This document shows, piece by piece, positions 1-9,905 of a stretch of 24,014 nucleotides of DNA. This stretch comes from DATAYF01 sp036272735 (GTDB lineage: Bacteria; Chloroflexota; Ktedonobacteria; Ktedonobacterales; Ktedonobacteraceae), in NCBI GenBank assembly GCA_036272735.1, contig DATAYF010000097.1, forward strand, positions 1-24,014. The letters are read 5' to 3'. A program made the position numbers and the translations under genes. Under the pieces are notes generated by a model. It saw only the letters and a list, made by a program, of their open reading frames with translations, was not told the origin of the DNA and ran no database searches. Position 1 is the first letter of the stretch. The number at the start of each line of letters is the position of its first letter.

Positions 1-1424
<1,424 letters not shown>

Positions 1425-1429
1425 GCTTA

Positions 1430-1741
1430 TTAGCCTCGCAATATATTCATCTCGTCAACATCGATATTGCGGCGAGTGCGATAAATAGAGACGATAAGAG
1501 CCAGGCCGACGACGACCTCGGCAGCGGCGACGGTGAGTACAACGAAAACAAACATCTGGCCGTCCGCCGAATTGAGAAAGCTTGAAAAGGCCACAAATGA
1601 AAGGTTGACGGCATTGAGCATTAGCTCAATCGACATAAAAACAATCAACGGGTTCCGCCTGATCAGCACGCCAACGACGCCAATGCTGAACATTACCGCG
1701 CTTACGATCAGGTAACCCGCCAATGGTACTGCGGGATGCAT
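1430..1741 (-). CDS. nuoK: NADH-quinone oxidoreductase subunit K
   Basis: Small membrane subunit of complex I (103 aa), related to MrpC, with three transmembrane helices. The two buried glutamates of the proton path are visible: E39 in FMSIELMLNAVN and E75 in AAAEVVVGLA. The reading frame stays open 19 codons further upstream, but I chose the ATG at 1741 because GGAGGAGG lies just before it and because the protein MHPAVPLAGYLIV then has the usual family length. It is followed after 5 nt by nuoL. The 95 nt between it and nuoJ hold only a small AGCGC/GCGCT hairpin at 1777-1792. Confidence 0.97.
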   Translation of the reverse strand: MHPAVPLAGYLIVSAVMFSIGVVGVLIRRNPLIVFMSIELMLNAVNLSFVAFSSFLNSADGQMFVFVVLTVAAAEVVVGLALIVSIYRTRRNIDVDEMNILRG

Positions 1742-1836
1742 ACGACAATTCCTCCTCCTACTTATCTGAATCTCTAAGCGCAGTATAGCGCTAGCCACGC
1801 GGTGGCGTTAGGGTTCCGGAATAAGGACCTGACTAC

Positions 1837-2370
1837 TTACGTCCGACGACCAAAGATTAACGCGCCGAGAATGGCGATGACGATCAGCAGGCTCGTAACC
1901 TCGAACGGGAAGACAAAGCCATGAAATAGCGCCATGCCGAAAGCCTCAGTATTGCCATTATACAGCTTAACCGCCGAAGAGAACTGTGACGCGCCCTGTG
2001 CCACGGCATCCGGCGAGGTGACAGCCCCGCGAAAGATCAGGTAGCCGAGCGCAGCCACAAGCACAACGCCCAGCACGCCACCAACGTACTTTTGCCAGGG
2101 AATGCGGTCGCGGTCCTCCACGTCGCCGGGTTCGGGCGAGAGCATCGTCACCACGAAAAGAAACAGCACCATGATTGCGCCCGCGTAGATCAAGATCTGC
2201 ACCACGGCGATAAACATCGCGCCCAATTGTAAATAGAACAGCGCCAGGAATAGGAGCGTCAAAATCAGGCTCAAGGCGCTGTGAACGGCGTTCTTGAAGG
2301 CGATAACGCCAAATGATGAAGCAATGCTGGCGACAGCCAGCACGCCGAATGTGACAACGGGAAGACTCAT
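1837..2370 (-). CDS. nuoJ: NADH-quinone oxidoreductase subunit J
   Basis: Membrane subunit of complex I (177 aa) with about five hydrophobic segments. The family hallmark is the third helix, GAMFIAVVQILIYAGAIMVL, which carries the pi-bulge region involved in conformational coupling. The ATG overlaps the nuoI stop in an ATGA arrangement (2367-2370), so the two genes are translationally coupled. Its length is normal for NuoJ and the C-terminus ends in a helix followed by GRRT. Nothing is unusual in the coding part. Confidence 0.96.
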   Translation of the reverse strand: MSLPVVTFGVLAVASIASSFGVIAFKNAVHSALSLILTLLFLALFYLQLGAMFIAVVQILIYAGAIMVLFLFVVTMLSPEPGDVEDRDRIPWQKYVGGVLGVVLVAALGYLIFRGAVTSPDAVAQGASQFSSAVKLYNGNTEAFGMALFHGFVFPFEVTSLLIVIAILGALIFGRRT

Positions 2371-2984
2371 GGCAACTTCCTTCTATCCTCGTCCTGCTCC
2401 TCGTTGACGAGCAAGACTTCGCGCTCGGTCTGTGCATTGCCCAGACCAACGGCGGCGGCGCTGGCTTGTGAACCATCGAAGCGCTGATTCGCTTGTGGCA
2501 CGGGCTGCACGGAATCGGGCGGCGCTGGCTCGGCCCACACCTCGTTGGAGCCAACCGTTGACTCTCCCTCTGGCTCTAGCAATTGCTCCTTGTGGTAGAC
2601 CAGGTCTTCGGGATAATAGGAGGCCAGCTTATAATTCTGCTCCAACGTAATCGCTCCCGTGGGGCAGGCTGATTGGCAATAGCCGCAGAAGATGCAGCGC
2701 AACAGGTTGACATCAAAAACCTTGGCGTAGCGCTCTCCAGGCGAGACGCGCTGCTCTTCGCTGTTCTCTTCGGCTTCAATATAAATCGCGTCTGCCGGGC
2801 ACGCTCCCGCACAGAGGTAGCAGCCGACGCAGCGTTCCAGGCCGTTGTCGTAGCGATGCAAGACATGGCGGCCCCGAAAACGCGGCGGCAGTGTGCGCTC
2901 CTCTTCTGGATAGGAGACCGTGGTCGGCTTACGCCCGACATTTTTGAGCGTGGTCGCCATCCCTTTAATGATATCAAAAGACAT
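2367..2984 (-). CDS. nuoI: NADH-quinone oxidoreductase subunit I, with long polar C-terminal tail
   Basis: Peripheral-arm ferredoxin-like subunit of complex I (205 aa) carrying clusters N6a and N6b. Two complete CxxCxxCxxxCP motifs are present: C52, C55, C58, C62 and C97, C100, C103, C107. Although the frame is open to 3164, the start at 2984 (MSFDIIKGM) is preferred because AGAAGGAGA precedes it and the upstream residues overlap nuoH out of frame with no family similarity. After about residue 138 the protein continues for roughly 65 residues rich in Glu, Pro, Gln, Ser and Asn, with no further cysteine. This tail is longer than in the E. coli protein and is probably disordered. The stop overlaps the start of nuoJ. 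Confidence 0.96.
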   Translation of the reverse strand: MSFDIIKGMATTLKNVGRKPTTVSYPEEERTLPPRFRGRHVLHRYDNGLERCVGCYLCAGACPADAIYIEAEENSEEQRVSPGERYAKVFDVNLLRCIFCGYCQSACPTGAITLEQNYKLASYYPEDLVYHKEQLLEPEGESTVGSNEVWAEPAPPDSVQPVPQANQRFDGSQASAAAVGLGNAQTEREVLLVNEEQDEDRRKLP

Positions 2985-2997
2985 GCAGGTTCTCCTT

Positions 2998-4257
2998 CTA
3001 CACTTGCACAGGCTTCGTTGCTCCGTTCTGCGACTCCGGGGTGGACTCGGCGGGAACGGGGCTTGATGGCACGATGCGCTCGAACGTTGCCAGGCGGACC
3101 GAGGCCGGAAGCATCGCTGTGCCCTCTTTGTCCTCTCCGAAACGGGTCTTCGCCACGAAACCACGCTGGCGCATAATCACTAATAAGGCCACGATTACCA
3201 GCAGGCCCACGATACCATTGATCCACCAGGGCAGGTTGAACGCCACAATCACAGCGCTGATCACTGCGTTGAGCACGGCCAATGGCAACAATGTTTGCCA
3301 GCCCAGGCGCATCAGGCGATCATAACGAATACGCGGCAAGGTCGCGCGCAGCCAGATAAAGAGAAACAGGAAAAAGGCCACTTTGATCAGGTAAATGATA
3401 ATCGGTACCACCGGAATATTCTCTAGCCCAAAGCCGAAGAAGCTCCAACCGCCGAAGAACAGCGTTGCCGCCACCGAACTGACGGTAATCATATTGATGT
3501 ATTCGGCCATCTGGTAGAGGCTCCAACGCAGACCACTATACTCGGTCAGGTAACCAGCGGTCAACTCCTGCTCGGCCTCCGGCAGATCGAAGGGGGCGCG
3601 ATTGACCTCGGCGACACCGGCAATAATGTAGATCACGAAGCCAAGCGGCTGCGCAACCACAAACCAGATGCCCTGCTGCAACTGCGCGTGCACAATGCCA
3701 ACCATGCTCAGGGTTTGCGACCACATCAGCACACCGCTGAGCGCCAGGCCCAGGCTGGTTTCATACGAAACCATCTGTGCGGCACTGCGTAGCGACCCAA
3801 GCAACGAGTAGCGATTACCCGATGCCCAGCCACCAAGCACGATACCGTAGACAGCCAGCGAGGAGATCGAGAGTATCCACAGCAAGCCCACGTTGATATC
3901 GGCAATCCACGGGTTCCAGACGCTATTTGGATGGGTGACGCTCCAACTATTGCCGATGGGCACGACCGCGAAGGCGGAAAGCGCGATAATCACCGAGATG
4001 ATCGGCGCGATCAGGTACACGAGCTTGCGGGCCTGGGTCGGCACGATCTGCTCTTTGAAGGCCATTTTGATAGCGTCGGCCAGCGGCTGCATGAGCCCGA
4101 ATGGGCCGACGCGGTTTGGCCCCAGGCGGCCCTGCAACTTCGCCACCACGCGCCGCTCGATCAGCGTCATGTAGGCAAAAGCCGTGAGCAGGGCCACGAT
4201 GATGATGAGGCTTTTGATGATCGAGACGACGACGATATTATTCAAAAAATCAAGCAT
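2998..4257 (-). CDS. nuoH: NADH-quinone oxidoreductase subunit H
   Basis: Membrane subunit of complex I (419 aa) that forms most of the quinone chamber and links the hydrophilic and membrane arms. The first helix is followed by the conserved ERRVVAKLQGRLGPNRVGP loop (about residues 34-52), and the charged quinone-site segment VNRAPFDLPEAEQELTAGY is intact. About eight hydrophobic helices follow the family pattern. The C-terminus after about residue 360 is a soluble extension of some 55 residues ending TPESQNGATKPVQV, absent from the short enterobacterial form. The ATG at 4257 overlaps the nuoG stop by 8 bp; nuoI starts 13 nt after its stop. Confidence 0.97.
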   Translation of the reverse strand: MLDFLNNIVVVSIIKSLIIIVALLTAFAYMTLIERRVVAKLQGRLGPNRVGPFGLMQPLADAIKMAFKEQIVPTQARKLVYLIAPIISVIIALSAFAVVPIGNSWSVTHPNSVWNPWIADINVGLLWILSISSLAVYGIVLGGWASGNRYSLLGSLRSAAQMVSYETSLGLALSGVLMWSQTLSMVGIVHAQLQQGIWFVVAQPLGFVIYIIAGVAEVNRAPFDLPEAEQELTAGYLTEYSGLRWSLYQMAEYINMITVSSVAATLFFGGWSFFGFGLENIPVVPIIIYLIKVAFFLFLFIWLRATLPRIRYDRLMRLGWQTLLPLAVLNAVISAVIVAFNLPWWINGIVGLLVIVALLVIMRQRGFVAKTRFGEDKEGTAMLPASVRLATFERIVPSSPVPAESTPESQNGATKPVQV

Positions 4258-6412
4258 GGGTCATCTCCTGCTCCTGCGTGCGAACGCCTTGCTGACCCAG
4301 TCCCTCCCAGGTCAGGCCAGCATAGAACGGGTTGCTTGCCGCGATTTCTAGCAGGATCTCGCGCGGATTGGCGTAGCTCCATTGCGCATCAAAACGGCGA
4401 GCCAGTGCCGCCAGGATTTCCCAATCGGCTTTGGCTCCTGGTAGCGGACGCAGTGCACGCCTAATCGCCTGCACGTGGTGATCGACGTTGGTCATGCTGC
4501 CGTCTTTTTCAGCGAAGGTGACGGCGGGTAGCACCACATCGGCCTGCTGAGCCGTGGCGGTCAGCGCGATATCTTGCACGACCAGGAACTCGATGGTCGC
4601 AGGTAGTTGCGGCTGGGGCAGGTGGCGGGCCGGATTCGCACCCATCACGTAGAGCGCTTTGATCTGCGGATCTTGCAAGATCTCGTCATACGCCAGGCCA
4701 ACCTCCTCTACTGCCTGGTAGCCTGGCAGCGCATCGGGCAAAACGCCCATGTCACGCGCACCAAGCGAGTTGGCATCTTCAAAGAGCGGACCCACACCCG
4801 TGCCTGGACGCCCGATATGATCGGTGACGTAGGCCAGAGTCTGCACGTCAGCGGCAAGACGTTCGCATTCCGGCTCACGCGTCGCCATTTCGTCGTAGAG
4901 GATGACCGCGCCCTGCGCTTTGGCGAGCGTACTTGCCAGGACTTGCAATTGTCGCATCACTGCTGTGCCGAGCGCGGCTTCAGCAGCGTTGATACTCTGC
5001 CTGTCAGCGCGGATTTGTGCGGCAAACTGCGCGTGCTCCTCGCTGCGCGTGCCCACTTCCTCAAGAGCATAGGTGAGCAGCAGCCGGGCGGCATGACCTG
5101 CGCCATGCTCGGAAATGCTGATCTTTGCAGCAGCGAAGCGATCCAGCTCGGTTGGCTGGTCATTGATGATAGAGATCTTCGCGCCCGCCCGCATGGCTTT
5201 CTTGATGCGCAGGTCGAGGATGGGCTGGCGCTGGTAGGGATCGGAGGCGATCAGCACGATATGCGAGGCTTTTTCAATATCGGCGATGCTGTTCGTCATC
5301 ATCCAGGGGCGCCCGCTAAGCTGGTCGCGTGGACCCTCGAAGTGCCCGTGGTGATGGTCGATGTTGGGCGTACCGATCACCTGGCGCAGCAATTTCTGGA
5401 AGAGGTATGACTCTTCGTTGGTCGTGCGCGTGGAGCCGATGCCAGCCACAGATTTCGCGCCGTGCTGGGCCGTGATTTCTTTGAGACGCGTTGCCACATG
5501 GGTCAGCGCCTCGTCCCAACTGGCGGGTTGTAACTGACCGTCGCGCTTGATGAGTGGGGTGCGCAGGCGTTGCGTGTTGTTTACGAAGTCGAAATCCCAA
5601 CGCCCACGATTGCACAGCCAGCCATCATCGACCTCGTCGTTGTTGCGCGACATCAAACGCATAATCTTGTCAACGCGCGTATCGACGCGGGCATTGCAGC
5701 CGACGCTACAGTTGTTGCAGATACTTGGTGTACGTTTCAATTCCCACGGTCGCGCCTTGAAACGATAGGTGCTTGCAGTCAACGCGCCAACGGGGCAGAT
5801 CTCCACCGTGTTGCCGGAAAAAATAGAATCGAAGGCGTGATCCGGTGCCGTACCCACCTCCATACGGTAGCCACGCGAAATCATGACCAGCCCGTTATCC
5901 ATGGAGATTTCGGAGCTAAAACGCGTGCAGCGCTGGCACAAGATGCAGCGCTCGCGGTCGAGCATCACATCGTTGCTGACCGGAATGGGCTTTTGGTAAT
6001 GGCGTTTGGGCTGATCGAAGCGCGTGCCGCCAGGTCCGTGACGCAGCGTGAAATCTTGCAGGTCGCACTCGCCGCCCTTGTCGCAAATAGGACAATCCAG
6101 CGGATGATTAATCAGCAGGAATTCCAACGTGCCGCGCCGCGCCTTGAGCACCTTCTCGGTGTTTGTATGGACCACCATGCCCTCGCTGACGGGCGTGGTA
6201 CAGGCCGTTTGCGGCGGCTTGGGCAGCTTCTCGACCTCGACAAAGCACATACGGCACGCACCCAGCGGCGGCATCTTAGGATGATAGCAATACACCGGCA
6301 CTTCGATGCCCGCTTCCTTGGCCGCCGCCCACACCAACGTCCCCGGCGGAACGGCGACGGGAATGTCGTCGATGGTGAGATGTATTAGTTCGTCTTTTTT
6401 CTCTTCTGGCAT
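4250..6412 (-). CDS. nuoG: NADH-quinone oxidoreductase subunit G
   Basis: Large Fe-S subunit of the NADH module of complex I (720 aa). The N-terminal ferredoxin domain has C42, C53, C56, C71 for the 2Fe-2S cluster N1b. The His-Cys3 site of N5 is H103, C107, C110, C116, and N4 is C156, C159, C162, C206. The molybdopterin-oxidoreductase-like region begins with C232, C235, C239 and C267, the set that binds the extra cluster N7 found in E. coli and Thermus but missing in many lineages. The remaining residues form the catalytically inactive molybdopterin-like fold. The start MPEEKKDE has a weak AGAGAA ribosome site. It overlaps nuoH by 8 bp and is 86 nt downstream of nuoF. Confidence 0.97.
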   Translation of the reverse strand: MPEEKKDELIHLTIDDIPVAVPPGTLVWAAAKEAGIEVPVYCYHPKMPPLGACRMCFVEVEKLPKPPQTACTTPVSEGMVVHTNTEKVLKARRGTLEFLLINHPLDCPICDKGGECDLQDFTLRHGPGGTRFDQPKRHYQKPIPVSNDVMLDRERCILCQRCTRFSSEISMDNGLVMISRGYRMEVGTAPDHAFDSIFSGNTVEICPVGALTASTYRFKARPWELKRTPSICNNCSVGCNARVDTRVDKIMRLMSRNNDEVDDGWLCNRGRWDFDFVNNTQRLRTPLIKRDGQLQPASWDEALTHVATRLKEITAQHGAKSVAGIGSTRTTNEESYLFQKLLRQVIGTPNIDHHHGHFEGPRDQLSGRPWMMTNSIADIEKASHIVLIASDPYQRQPILDLRIKKAMRAGAKISIINDQPTELDRFAAAKISISEHGAGHAARLLLTYALEEVGTRSEEHAQFAAQIRADRQSINAAEAALGTAVMRQLQVLASTLAKAQGAVILYDEMATREPECERLAADVQTLAYVTDHIGRPGTGVGPLFEDANSLGARDMGVLPDALPGYQAVEEVGLAYDEILQDPQIKALYVMGANPARHLPQPQLPATIEFLVVQDIALTATAQQADVVLPAVTFAEKDGSMTNVDHHVQAIRRALRPLPGAKADWEILAALARRFDAQWSYANPREILLEIAASNPFYAGLTWEGLGQQGVRTQEQEMTHA

Positions 6413-6498
6413 ATTTCTCTACCGTTCAAGTTTATAAGTCCAATGATGGAATAGGGACCACCCCCACAAGGGAGAGCGTTACCATATACGATCCCCTA
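6413..6498 (-). other. nuoF-nuoG spacer with possible hairpin
   Basis: This 86-nt gap sits in an operon whose other junctions mostly overlap. ATAGGG at about 6450 pairs with CCCTAT at about 6495, enclosing a shorter CCC/GGG pairing. It may be a weak mRNA structure tuning nuoG expression, but the pairing is short and could be chance. Confidence 0.25.
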
Positions 6499-7794
6499 TC
6501 AAGCATGAGCGACTTGTTTGGCTCCGGGCCCGACCATGCAATGCCCATGCAGGACATGATATTCGTACTCGATGCGGAATTGGCGGATGCTGCTGACGAC
6601 GCAACTGGTGGCGGCATCGCCCAAAGGACAGAACGATTTTCCACTGATGTTGTCGCAGATATCGTTGAGCAGAAGGATATCTTCTGCTCGACCATGCCCG
6701 TGCTCGATACGTTCGAGTATTTCCGTGAGCCAGAAGGTGCCTTCACGGCACGGCGTACACTTGCCACACGACTCGTCGCGATAAAATTCAACCATGCGCA
6801 GCGCCGCACCAACGATGCAGGTGTCCTCGTTCATGACCACAACACCACCCGACCCGGCCATTGAACCCGCCGCCATGATCGATTCGTAGTCCAGCAGCGT
6901 ATCGAGCTTATCAGCGGTCAACATCGGCGAAGACGCACCACCGGGCACGATGGCCTTCACCTGCTTGTCATCGAGCATGCCACCGCCATACTGCTCGTCG
7001 TAGATCAACGAACGCAACGGCGTGCCCAGTTCCACTTCGTAGTTACCCGGCTGTTTGACGTGTCCACTCAAACTCAAGAGACGCGTCCCCTTGCTTTTCT
7101 CAGTGCCCATGCTAGCGTACCATGCCGCTCCATTGCTGATGATCGGCGGCACGGTGCACAGCGTCTCGCAATTATTGATGACAGTCGGACCGCCATAAAG
7201 ACCGATGGCGGCGGGAAATGGCGGTTTGAGGCGTGGATAGCCGCGCCGTCCTTCGAGCGATTCCATCAGCGCGCTCTCTTCCCCACAGATATAGGCCCCG
7301 GCACCACGATGCACGATCACGTCGATATCATAGCCGCTGCCCAGAATGTTTTTACCGATCAGCCCGGCCGCGTACGCTTCGTTGACCGCCTGCTCAATCT
7401 GACGTCCGGCAAAGGCAAGCTCGCCGCGAACATAGATAAAAGCCGTTTTGATGCGGCAGGCATAACTGCTGATCAGCAAGCCCTCGATGAGACGATGCGG
7501 GATCTTCTCCATCAGCATACGATCTTTGAAGGTGCCGGGTTCGCTCTCGTCGGCATTACAGCACAGGTAGCGCGGCTTGTCGTTTTTGGCGAGAAAGCTC
7601 CACTTGGTGCCCGTGGGGAAGCCCGCGCCACCGCGTCCACGTAAGCCCGATTGCTTGATCAGATCCACAAGCTCATCTGGCTGGTAGTCGCGCAACGCCT
7701 TCGACAGGGCTTCGTAGCCTCCATGGCGGCGATAGACATCCAACCGATCTATCCCAGGAACATCGATATCTTTGGTGACGACCAACTCAGGCAT
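6499..7794 (-). CDS. nuoF: NADH-quinone oxidoreductase subunit F (NADH- and FMN-binding)
   Basis: Entry point of electrons into complex I: it oxidises NADH with FMN and passes electrons to cluster N3 (431 aa). The glycine-rich nucleotide site GLRGRGGAGFPTG-type sequence lies at residues 50-62, followed by NADESEPGTFKDR. The 4Fe-4S ligands C343, C346, C349 (SCGKCTPCREG) and C389 (SFCPLGDAA) are all present. The family length is normal. ATG at 7794 is 18 nt after the nuoE stop with AAGGAAG before it. No anomaly was seen. Confidence 0.98.
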   Translation of the reverse strand: MPELVVTKDIDVPGIDRLDVYRRHGGYEALSKALRDYQPDELVDLIKQSGLRGRGGAGFPTGTKWSFLAKNDKPRYLCCNADESEPGTFKDRMLMEKIPHRLIEGLLISSYACRIKTAFIYVRGELAFAGRQIEQAVNEAYAAGLIGKNILGSGYDIDVIVHRGAGAYICGEESALMESLEGRRGYPRLKPPFPAAIGLYGGPTVINNCETLCTVPPIISNGAAWYASMGTEKSKGTRLLSLSGHVKQPGNYEVELGTPLRSLIYDEQYGGGMLDDKQVKAIVPGGASSPMLTADKLDTLLDYESIMAAGSMAGSGGVVVMNEDTCIVGAALRMVEFYRDESCGKCTPCREGTFWLTEILERIEHGHGRAEDILLLNDICDNISGKSFCPLGDAATSCVVSSIRQFRIEYEYHVLHGHCMVGPGAKQVAHA

Positions 7795-7812
7795 ATTGTC
7801 TTCCTTCTTTAC

Positions 7813-8337
7813 CTACCCTCTCAGGCGTGCTTCCGTTTTTGGCTCGTTTGTGGCTGTAGGAGCGCTCAATTCGCGATCCAATTCAGCCAGCAATTCATCA
7901 GCGGATTGCGTGGTGACGTTCTCGACAAATTCATCATTGACCTGGAGCACAGGAGCCGTGCCACACGAGGCCAGGCATTCCGCCGTGACCAGCGTGTACT
8001 TGCCGTCGGGCGTCGTCTCGCCACACTTGATGCCTAAGCGCTGTTCCAGGTGAGCAACCAGGCTATCACAATTGCGCAGATAGCACGAAATACTGTTACA
8101 GACCTTGATGACCTTCTTGCCCGGATCCTGCTGGTGATACATGGTATAGAAGGTCGCCACGCTTTTGACGTCATCAACCGTCAGGTTAATAGCCTGCGCG
8201 ACTGCCTGTAGCCCCGCATCAGTGATGTAGCCTTCCTCTTGCTGCGCGATATAGAGCGCGGGCATGACGGCCGAGCGAGCCACGGGGTAACGCGCCGCCA
8301 GGTCACGCATGCGCTGTTGCGCCTGTTCAGAAATCAT
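7813..8337 (-). CDS. nuoE: NADH-quinone oxidoreductase subunit E
   Basis: Thioredoxin-fold 2Fe-2S subunit (cluster N1a) of the NADH module, 174 aa. All four ligands are visible in the family spacing: C80 and C85 (CNSISC) and C121 and C125 (CLASC). The N-terminal helical region with ALYIAQQEEGYIT is typical. The C-terminus is a short polar tail. The ATG overlaps the nuoD stop in an ATGA arrangement at 8334-8337, indicating coupled translation. Confidence 0.97.
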   Translation of the reverse strand: MISEQAQQRMRDLAARYPVARSAVMPALYIAQQEEGYITDAGLQAVAQAINLTVDDVKSVATFYTMYHQQDPGKKVIKVCNSISCYLRNCDSLVAHLEQRLGIKCGETTPDGKYTLVTAECLASCGTAPVLQVNDEFVENVTTQSADELLAELDRELSAPTATNEPKTEARLRG

Positions 8338-9572
8338 CGATCAACCTCGCCTAACACTATGTCAATACTACCGATAGCCGCGACCACGTCGGAGAGAAAA
8401 CCACCCTCGATCATGAGCGGCAAGACTTGCAGGTTCGCGAACGAAGCGCCGCGCACGTGCATGCGATACGGCTTGGCGCTGCCATCGCTGACGAGATAGT
8501 AGCCTAGCTCGCCCTTTGGCGACTCGGTACGCACAAAGACTTCGCCTTTCGGCGGCCGGTAGCCCTCGGTATACAATTTGAAATGATGGATCAATGCCTC
8601 CATGCTGCCGGTAATCTGCCACTTGGGTGGCGGCGCGACCTTGGAATTAATCACACGGTGCGGGCCAGCGGGTATACCGTCGATGGCCTGCTGAATAATC
8701 TTCAAGCTCTCCCCCATCTCTAGCATACGCACAAGGTAACGATCATACACATCGCCGTTGGAGCCGATGGGCACAGCAAAGTCGAACTGCTCGTAGCTAC
8801 TATATGGGAAGACTTTGCGCATGTCCCAGACCAGGCCGCTCCCACGCAACACGGGACCAGTTGCACCATAGGCAATAGCATCTTCCTGGCTCAACACGCC
8901 GACGTTTTTGGTGCGTTCCAACCAGAGCTGATTGTTGGTGAGCAGGTCATGATACTCCTGCAAGCGCGCAGGAAAAGACTTGAGGAACGCGTGCACTTTG
9001 CCGTCGAAATCGGGGGTAACGTCCGCTTGCAAGCCGCCGGGGCAGATGTAGCTGGTCATCATGCGCACACCGGAGATGGACTCGAAGATGTCCAGGATGT
9101 CCTCGCGTTCGCGGAAGCAGTAGAGGAAGACGCTCTGCGCGCCCAGGTCGAGGGCGTGCGTGCCCAACCAGACAAGGTGGCTGGCGATGCGCTGCAACTC
9201 GGCCAGGATGACGCGTACATAATTAATCTTGTCGTTGATCTGCTCATTAATCCCAAGCAAGCGTTCAACCGTGAGCGCATAGCCCAGGTTGTTGTTGAGC
9301 GGTGCCAGGTAATCCATGCGGTCAGTGAGGACCAGCGCCTGGTGGTATGTTTTCGCTTCGGCGGTCTTCTCGATACCAGTATGCAAGAAACCGATATCGG
9401 GCACAGCTTTTATGACCGTCTCACCCTCAATCGTGAGGATCAGGCGTAGCACACCATGCGTGCTAGGATGCTGCGGCCCCATGTTGATCGTCATGGTATC
9501 GACGTGTTGCCCGTCCTCCTGCGGCTGGCTCTCTTCGGTTGTATAGCTATGTGCAATTTCTTGCTGCTGCAT
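8334..9572 (-). CDS. nuoD: NADH-quinone oxidoreductase subunit D
   Basis: 49-kDa-type subunit (412 aa) that, with NuoB and NuoH, forms the quinone-reduction site next to cluster N2. The diagnostic segment TINMGPQHPSTHGVLRL is near residue 30, and the C-terminus DIVLGEVDR is the usual family end. It is not fused to NuoC, unlike in E. coli. ATG at 9572 is preceded by GGAAGGA. Upstream lies an unusually long 333-nt gap to nuoC that contains a large inverted repeat, so nuoD translation is not coupled to nuoC. Confidence 0.97.
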   Translation of the reverse strand: MQQQEIAHSYTTEESQPQEDGQHVDTMTINMGPQHPSTHGVLRLILTIEGETVIKAVPDIGFLHTGIEKTAEAKTYHQALVLTDRMDYLAPLNNNLGYALTVERLLGINEQINDKINYVRVILAELQRIASHLVWLGTHALDLGAQSVFLYCFREREDILDIFESISGVRMMTSYICPGGLQADVTPDFDGKVHAFLKSFPARLQEYHDLLTNNQLWLERTKNVGVLSQEDAIAYGATGPVLRGSGLVWDMRKVFPYSSYEQFDFAVPIGSNGDVYDRYLVRMLEMGESLKIIQQAIDGIPAGPHRVINSKVAPPPKWQITGSMEALIHHFKLYTEGYRPPKGEVFVRTESPKGELGYYLVSDGSAKPYRMHVRGASFANLQVLPLMIEGGFLSDVVAAIGSIDIVLGEVDR

Positions 9573-9694
9573 GCCTTGTCCTTCCTAATAAAGTGCGTTG
9601 ACATCCCATGCGTGCGTATGTTGGAAGCATCCCATATGCGCATTGGGACGAGAAAGAGCGTGCCTTCAGAGGCGTGAACCCTGGAAACCCTGTA

Positions 9695-9733
9695 GGCCCC
9701 GATTTGATCGTGGGCACGCGCAATTGATTGCGC
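9695..9733 (+). repeat. Left arm of perfect 39-bp inverted repeat
   Basis: This arm is the exact reverse complement of 9834-9872. It starts GGCCCCGATTTGATCG and ends with its own nested palindrome, GCGCAAT-TG-ATTGCGC (9718-9733). Weaker complementarity extends a further 10 to 12 bp on both the outer side (CTGTAGG against CTTGTGGG) and the inner side (CAGTGGGGA against ACGAGTGGGA). The arms are 100 bp apart. Confidence 0.95.
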
Positions 9734-9833
9734 CAGTGGGGACATTGCCCGCCAATCCGACACCTCGCATTGGGGTCCACCCGCCAGCGATCACGACAGT
9801 CGCGCGTTGGGCCCATTGACTGATCCCACTCGT

Positions 9834-9872
9834 GCGCAATCAATTGCGCGTGCCCACGATCAAATCGGGGCC
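9834..9872 (-). repeat. Right arm of perfect 39-bp inverted repeat
   Basis: This is the reverse complement of 9695-9733 with 39 of 39 matches. Together with its partner it would fold the nuoCD transcript into a very stable stem closed by a 100-nt loop. The arrangement fits a small non-autonomous palindromic element (MITE-like) or a processing site; no transposase and no clear target-site duplication are seen. Confidence 0.95.
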
Positions 9873-9905
9873 CACAAGATGCGTACGCTTCTCTCCCTTA
9901 TAGAC

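Larger units (their letters stand above)
9573..9905. other. nuoC-nuoD intergenic region (333 bp) carrying an inverted-repeat element
   Basis: No credible gene is present. The small open frames here on both strands encode the same short peptide (AQSIARAHDQIG) only because the two arms of the inverted repeat are identical. Outside the arms there are two copies of GCATCCCAT-like sequence around 9602 and 9627, and a TCCCA/TGGGA pairing at 9630-9648 around the palindrome ATGCGCAT. It interrupts the otherwise compact nuo operon and will be transcribed with it. Confidence 0.7.

Noticed and set aside
2996..3164. Upstream extension of NuoI to position 3164
   Set aside because: The extra 60 residues are basic, out-of-frame nuoH sequence; a good ribosome site supports 2984.
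4607..5410. Long plus-strand open frames (also 5570-6388) opposite nuoG
   Set aside because: They are antisense shadows of a high-confidence gene with no recognisable domain.
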